Source: Amphibacillus sediminis NBRC 103570 (lineage in GTDB: Bacteria > Bacillota > Bacilli > Bacillales > Amphibacillaceae). From it: a stretch of 64,000 nt of DNA. The translations under genes were made by a program, and so were the position numbers. Each line of letters opens with the position of its first letter. Position 1 is the first letter of the stretch. The notes beneath the pieces were generated by a model. It did no database searches. It had not been told where the DNA came from and worked only from the letters and a program-made list of their open reading frames with translations. Below are positions 61,899-64,000 of the stretch, piece by piece. The stretch is taken from assembly GCF_001552275.1 (NCBI RefSeq), contig NZ_BCQW01000013.1, positions 23,060 through 87,059 of the forward strand. The letters run 5' to 3'.

Positions 61899-62855
61899 TT
61901 GAAGCATTTATCATTTGATTTCTTGAGAGTCAGTGAAGTGGCCGCACTAGCTGCGTACCCTTTTATTGGGAGCGGTGATAAGATGGGAGCAGATGGTGCA
62001 GCGACTGAAGCGATGCGCAAAAGTATCAATAACATGAAGATAGCAGCCCAAGTTGTCATTGGTGAAGGGGAACTAGATCAAGCGCCGATGCTAGCCATTG
62101 GGGAACGACTCGGACAAGGCATAGGTGATCAACTAGATATTGCTGTTGATCCAATTGAAGGCACGACCTTAACTGTTAATGGTCAAGGTAATGCGATAAC
62201 CACTTTAGCAATTGCTCCTAGTGGCTCATTACTTCATGCACCAGATATGTATATGAAGAAGCTTGCTGTGGGTCCACAGGCAAAAGGCAAAATTGATTTG
62301 GCGGCACCATTGATTGATAACTTATATGCAGTAGCCGATGCCAATGGAAAAACTGTTGAACAATTAAATGTTTGTCTACAAAATCGACCAAGACATCGTG
62401 AGTTCATTCAGCAAATTCGAGCAGTAGGGGCAAAGGTACATTTGTTCGAAGAAGGTGATGTGACCTATACGATAGCTACTTGTCTTGGCCATTTAGATAT
62501 CGATATGTTTGTAGGTATTGGCGGGGCACCTGAGGGCGTAGTCTCGGCTGTAGCGCTAAAAGCGTTAGGTGGAGAAATGCAAGCACAGCTATTACCTGAA
62601 ACAGAACAAGAAATGCTAAGGTGTCAACAGATGGGCTTATATGATCCATATCAAATTTTACAGCATAAACAACTGGTTGATAGCCAAGATTGTTTGTTTT
62701 TAGCCACAGGTATTACGGATAGTATCTGTTTAGCTGGTGTGAAGAAGGATGATCAAGGCTTTGCTACAGAGAGTTTACTTATTACAGGACAGGATAGCCA
62801 ATGCCGATATGTGCGTAGTTTTTATGCTCGAGATGACCAGCTTATTCAACTTTAG
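61899..62855 (+). CDS. glpX: Class II fructose-1,6-bisphosphatase
   Basis: 318 residues, GlpX type. The metal motifs GEGELDQAPML and DPIEGTTL, with GIGGAPEGVVSAVALKALG, are intact. It hydrolyses fructose-1,6-bisphosphate (or sedoheptulose-1,7-bisphosphate) in gluconeogenesis and pentose phosphate flux. TTG start after GGGGGA, 23 bp behind rpiB, so both are probably under the DeoR regulator. Confidence 0.93.
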   Translation: MKHLSFDFLRVSEVAALAAYPFIGSGDKMGADGAATEAMRKSINNMKIAAQVVIGEGELDQAPMLAIGERLGQGIGDQLDIAVDPIEGTTLTVNGQGNAITTLAIAPSGSLLHAPDMYMKKLAVGPQAKGKIDLAAPLIDNLYAVADANGKTVEQLNVCLQNRPRHREFIQQIRAVGAKVHLFEEGDVTYTIATCLGHLDIDMFVGIGGAPEGVVSAVALKALGGEMQAQLLPETEQEMLRCQQMGLYDPYQILQHKQLVDSQDCLFLATGITDSICLAGVKKDDQGFATESLLITGQDSQCRYVRSFYARDDQLIQL

Positions 62856-63002
62856 GTGGGGGAAAATAGAACTGTGTCAAGCCCTCTTTAATGATTTTGT
62901 TAAGGATTTAATGTTATGATAAAACCACTAGGTTAAGCAATCTTGTCATTAATGATAGCTTAACTATATGTGAGTATTTAGAAAAGAGGATGGGATATTA
63001 GT

Positions 63003-63845
63003 ATGACTTTTTCTATCGTAGCATTTGACCCAGATACAGAAGAATTAGGGGTAGCAGTAGCATCGAAGTTTTTAGGGGTTGGAGGAGTTGTACCATTTGC
63101 CAAAGCTGGGGTTGGCGCAGTGGCCTCTCAATCACTAGGAAATCCAATCTATGGTACGAAAGGCTTAGAGTTATTAGCTGCCGGGAAGTCGGTTGAAGAA
63201 ACTTTACAGCTATTAATTGATGAAGACGACCAAAGCGATTGGCGTCAGGTCGGCATAGTCGACAGCACAGGAAATAGCATCACTTATACAGGTGGTGAAT
63301 GCTATGATTGGGCTGGCGGAGTAGCCGATACTAACTTTGCGATTCAAGGAAATATTTTAGTAAGTGAGGATACGATTAAAGCTATACATTCAGCTTTTCT
63401 AGACACTACTGGTGACTTGGCAACGCGTTTAATTAAAGCACTACTTGCTGGTGATCTAGCTGGTGGAGATAGCCGAGGCAAGCAATCTGCTGCCTTGCTT
63501 GTTGTGAAAGAAAATGCAGGCTATGGAGGATTAACGGATAAGTATATCGACTTAAGAGTGGATGATCATGTCGAACCCGTTCAAGAACTAGAACGACTTC
63601 TTTATTTGCATCATCTTTATTTTAAACCATCGAAAGCAGAAGATATTTTGAAAATAGATGATAAGCTTGAACAGGAGCTTAAAAAGTATTTAACCAAATT
63701 AAATTATTTAAATGATCAATCCGAGCATTTATTTGATGCACTCAAGACGTTTCAATATGTAGAGAATTTTGACGAACGTGTCCAAGAGGACGGTTATATT
63801 GATAGTCAAGTCCTCGAATTTATTAAAAATCGACTTGATCAATAA
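63003..63845 (+). CDS. DUF1028 protein (Ntn-hydrolase-like)
   Basis: 280 residues. Begins MTFSIVAFDPDTEELGVAVASKFLGVGG, the DUF1028 signature, and continues GAVASQSLGNPIYG, then a C-terminal helical extension (about 200-280). Members resemble Ntn hydrolases and are often near peptidase or amidohydrolase genes; the activity is unproven. ATG with weak AAAGAGGATGGG site, 147 bp after glpX. Followed by a terminator. Confidence 0.88.
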   Translation: MTFSIVAFDPDTEELGVAVASKFLGVGGVVPFAKAGVGAVASQSLGNPIYGTKGLELLAAGKSVEETLQLLIDEDDQSDWRQVGIVDSTGNSITYTGGECYDWAGGVADTNFAIQGNILVSEDTIKAIHSAFLDTTGDLATRLIKALLAGDLAGGDSRGKQSAALLVVKENAGYGGLTDKYIDLRVDDHVEPVQELERLLYLHHLYFKPSKAEDILKIDDKLEQELKKYLTKLNYLNDQSEHLFDALKTFQYVENFDERVQEDGYIDSQVLEFIKNRLDQ

Positions 63846-63922
63846 AGAATCGTTAAATTTTCTCTCTTTTCAAAATAGAATGTAACCATTTGTTTGTTAA
63901 AAACGTTCTTCTGTATAGAAAC

Positions 63923-63986
63923 CTCCACTTCATCTTCAACAAAAAGAAGTCGTGGTAGCTGAACGTAAATGGAGTGGAGTTTTTTA
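63923..63986 (+). terminator. Probable terminator
   Basis: CTCCACT (63923-63929) pairs with AGTGGAG (63973-63979) followed by TTTTTT, with a long loop. Confidence 0.5.
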
Positions 63987-64000
63987 GTTAGATAGATCGA

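Noticed and set aside
1..64000. CRISPR arrays, rRNA, tRNA, integrated phage, complete insertion sequences
   Set aside because: None seen: no short spaced direct repeats, no rRNA or tRNA landmarks, and no transposase, integrase or phage structural genes.

Overview
The window is low-GC Gram-positive DNA: strong AGGAGG-type ribosome sites, frequent TTG and GTG starts, LPxTG/sortase, ComK, PTS and CcpA-type cre sites. It looks like a chromosome of a Bacillaceae member (Bacillus/Amphibacillus/Gracilibacillus-like, plant-polysaccharide and sugar user). Species is not determinable from the sequence alone. No rRNA, tRNA, CRISPR array, prophage block or complete insertion sequence is seen.

Region by region. 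1-1.65 kb: the end of a flavin/Fe-S old-yellow-enzyme reductase. 2.4-11 kb: an IclR-regulated peptide uptake and hydrolysis operon (two ATPases, an M19-type dipeptidase, a binding lipoprotein, two permeases, an alpha/beta-hydrolase peptidase). 11-20 kb: single genes, including a 5'-nucleotidase, a secreted GH5 cellulase, a SAM-I riboswitch in front of an orphan 93-residue protein, a MazG-like protein, a LOG protein, comK and a zinc-ribbon membrane protein. 21-27 kb: glycerol dehydrogenase and a two-component pair (double-kinase hybrid sensor plus a REC-BTAD regulator). 27-34 kb: a 1962-residue LPxTG adhesin built of Cna-B repeats, followed by its sortase. 34.2-35.4 kb: an AimR-family (arbitrium) receptor without its DNA-binding N-terminus, followed by a 44-codon secreted peptide gene. 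37.5-42 kb: GntR, GH4 6-phospho-alpha-glucosidase, YdjC/ChbG-type deacetylase and PTS IICB. 42.5-55.7 kb: a fructan/sucrose locus (membrane-anchored GH32, two LacI regulators, CUT1 ABC importer, intracellular GH32, fructokinase, YesL), interrupted at 46.5-48.5 kb by a three-gene kinase/GNAT-PUA/ASCH operon. 55.9-60.2 kb: a complete MurNAc recycling operon murR-murQ-murP-mupG. 60.5-63.8 kb: DeoR, RpiB, GlpX and a DUF1028 protein.

From 1.8 to 37 kb the intergenic spaces carry eight copies, in both orientations, of a ~250-bp structured repeat (family A). Every left end follows a TTTAT motif and several copies sit right after intrinsic terminators, which suggests a non-autonomous IS200/IS605-like element. 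A second repeat family (B) often lies beside it. One A copy forms the region just upstream of comK and another lies downstream in the same orientation.

The most interesting items are the non-phage arbitrium-like receptor/peptide pair, the TTTAT-targeting repeat family, the kinase/GNAT-PUA/ASCH operon, and the SAM riboswitch controlling an unknown small protein.
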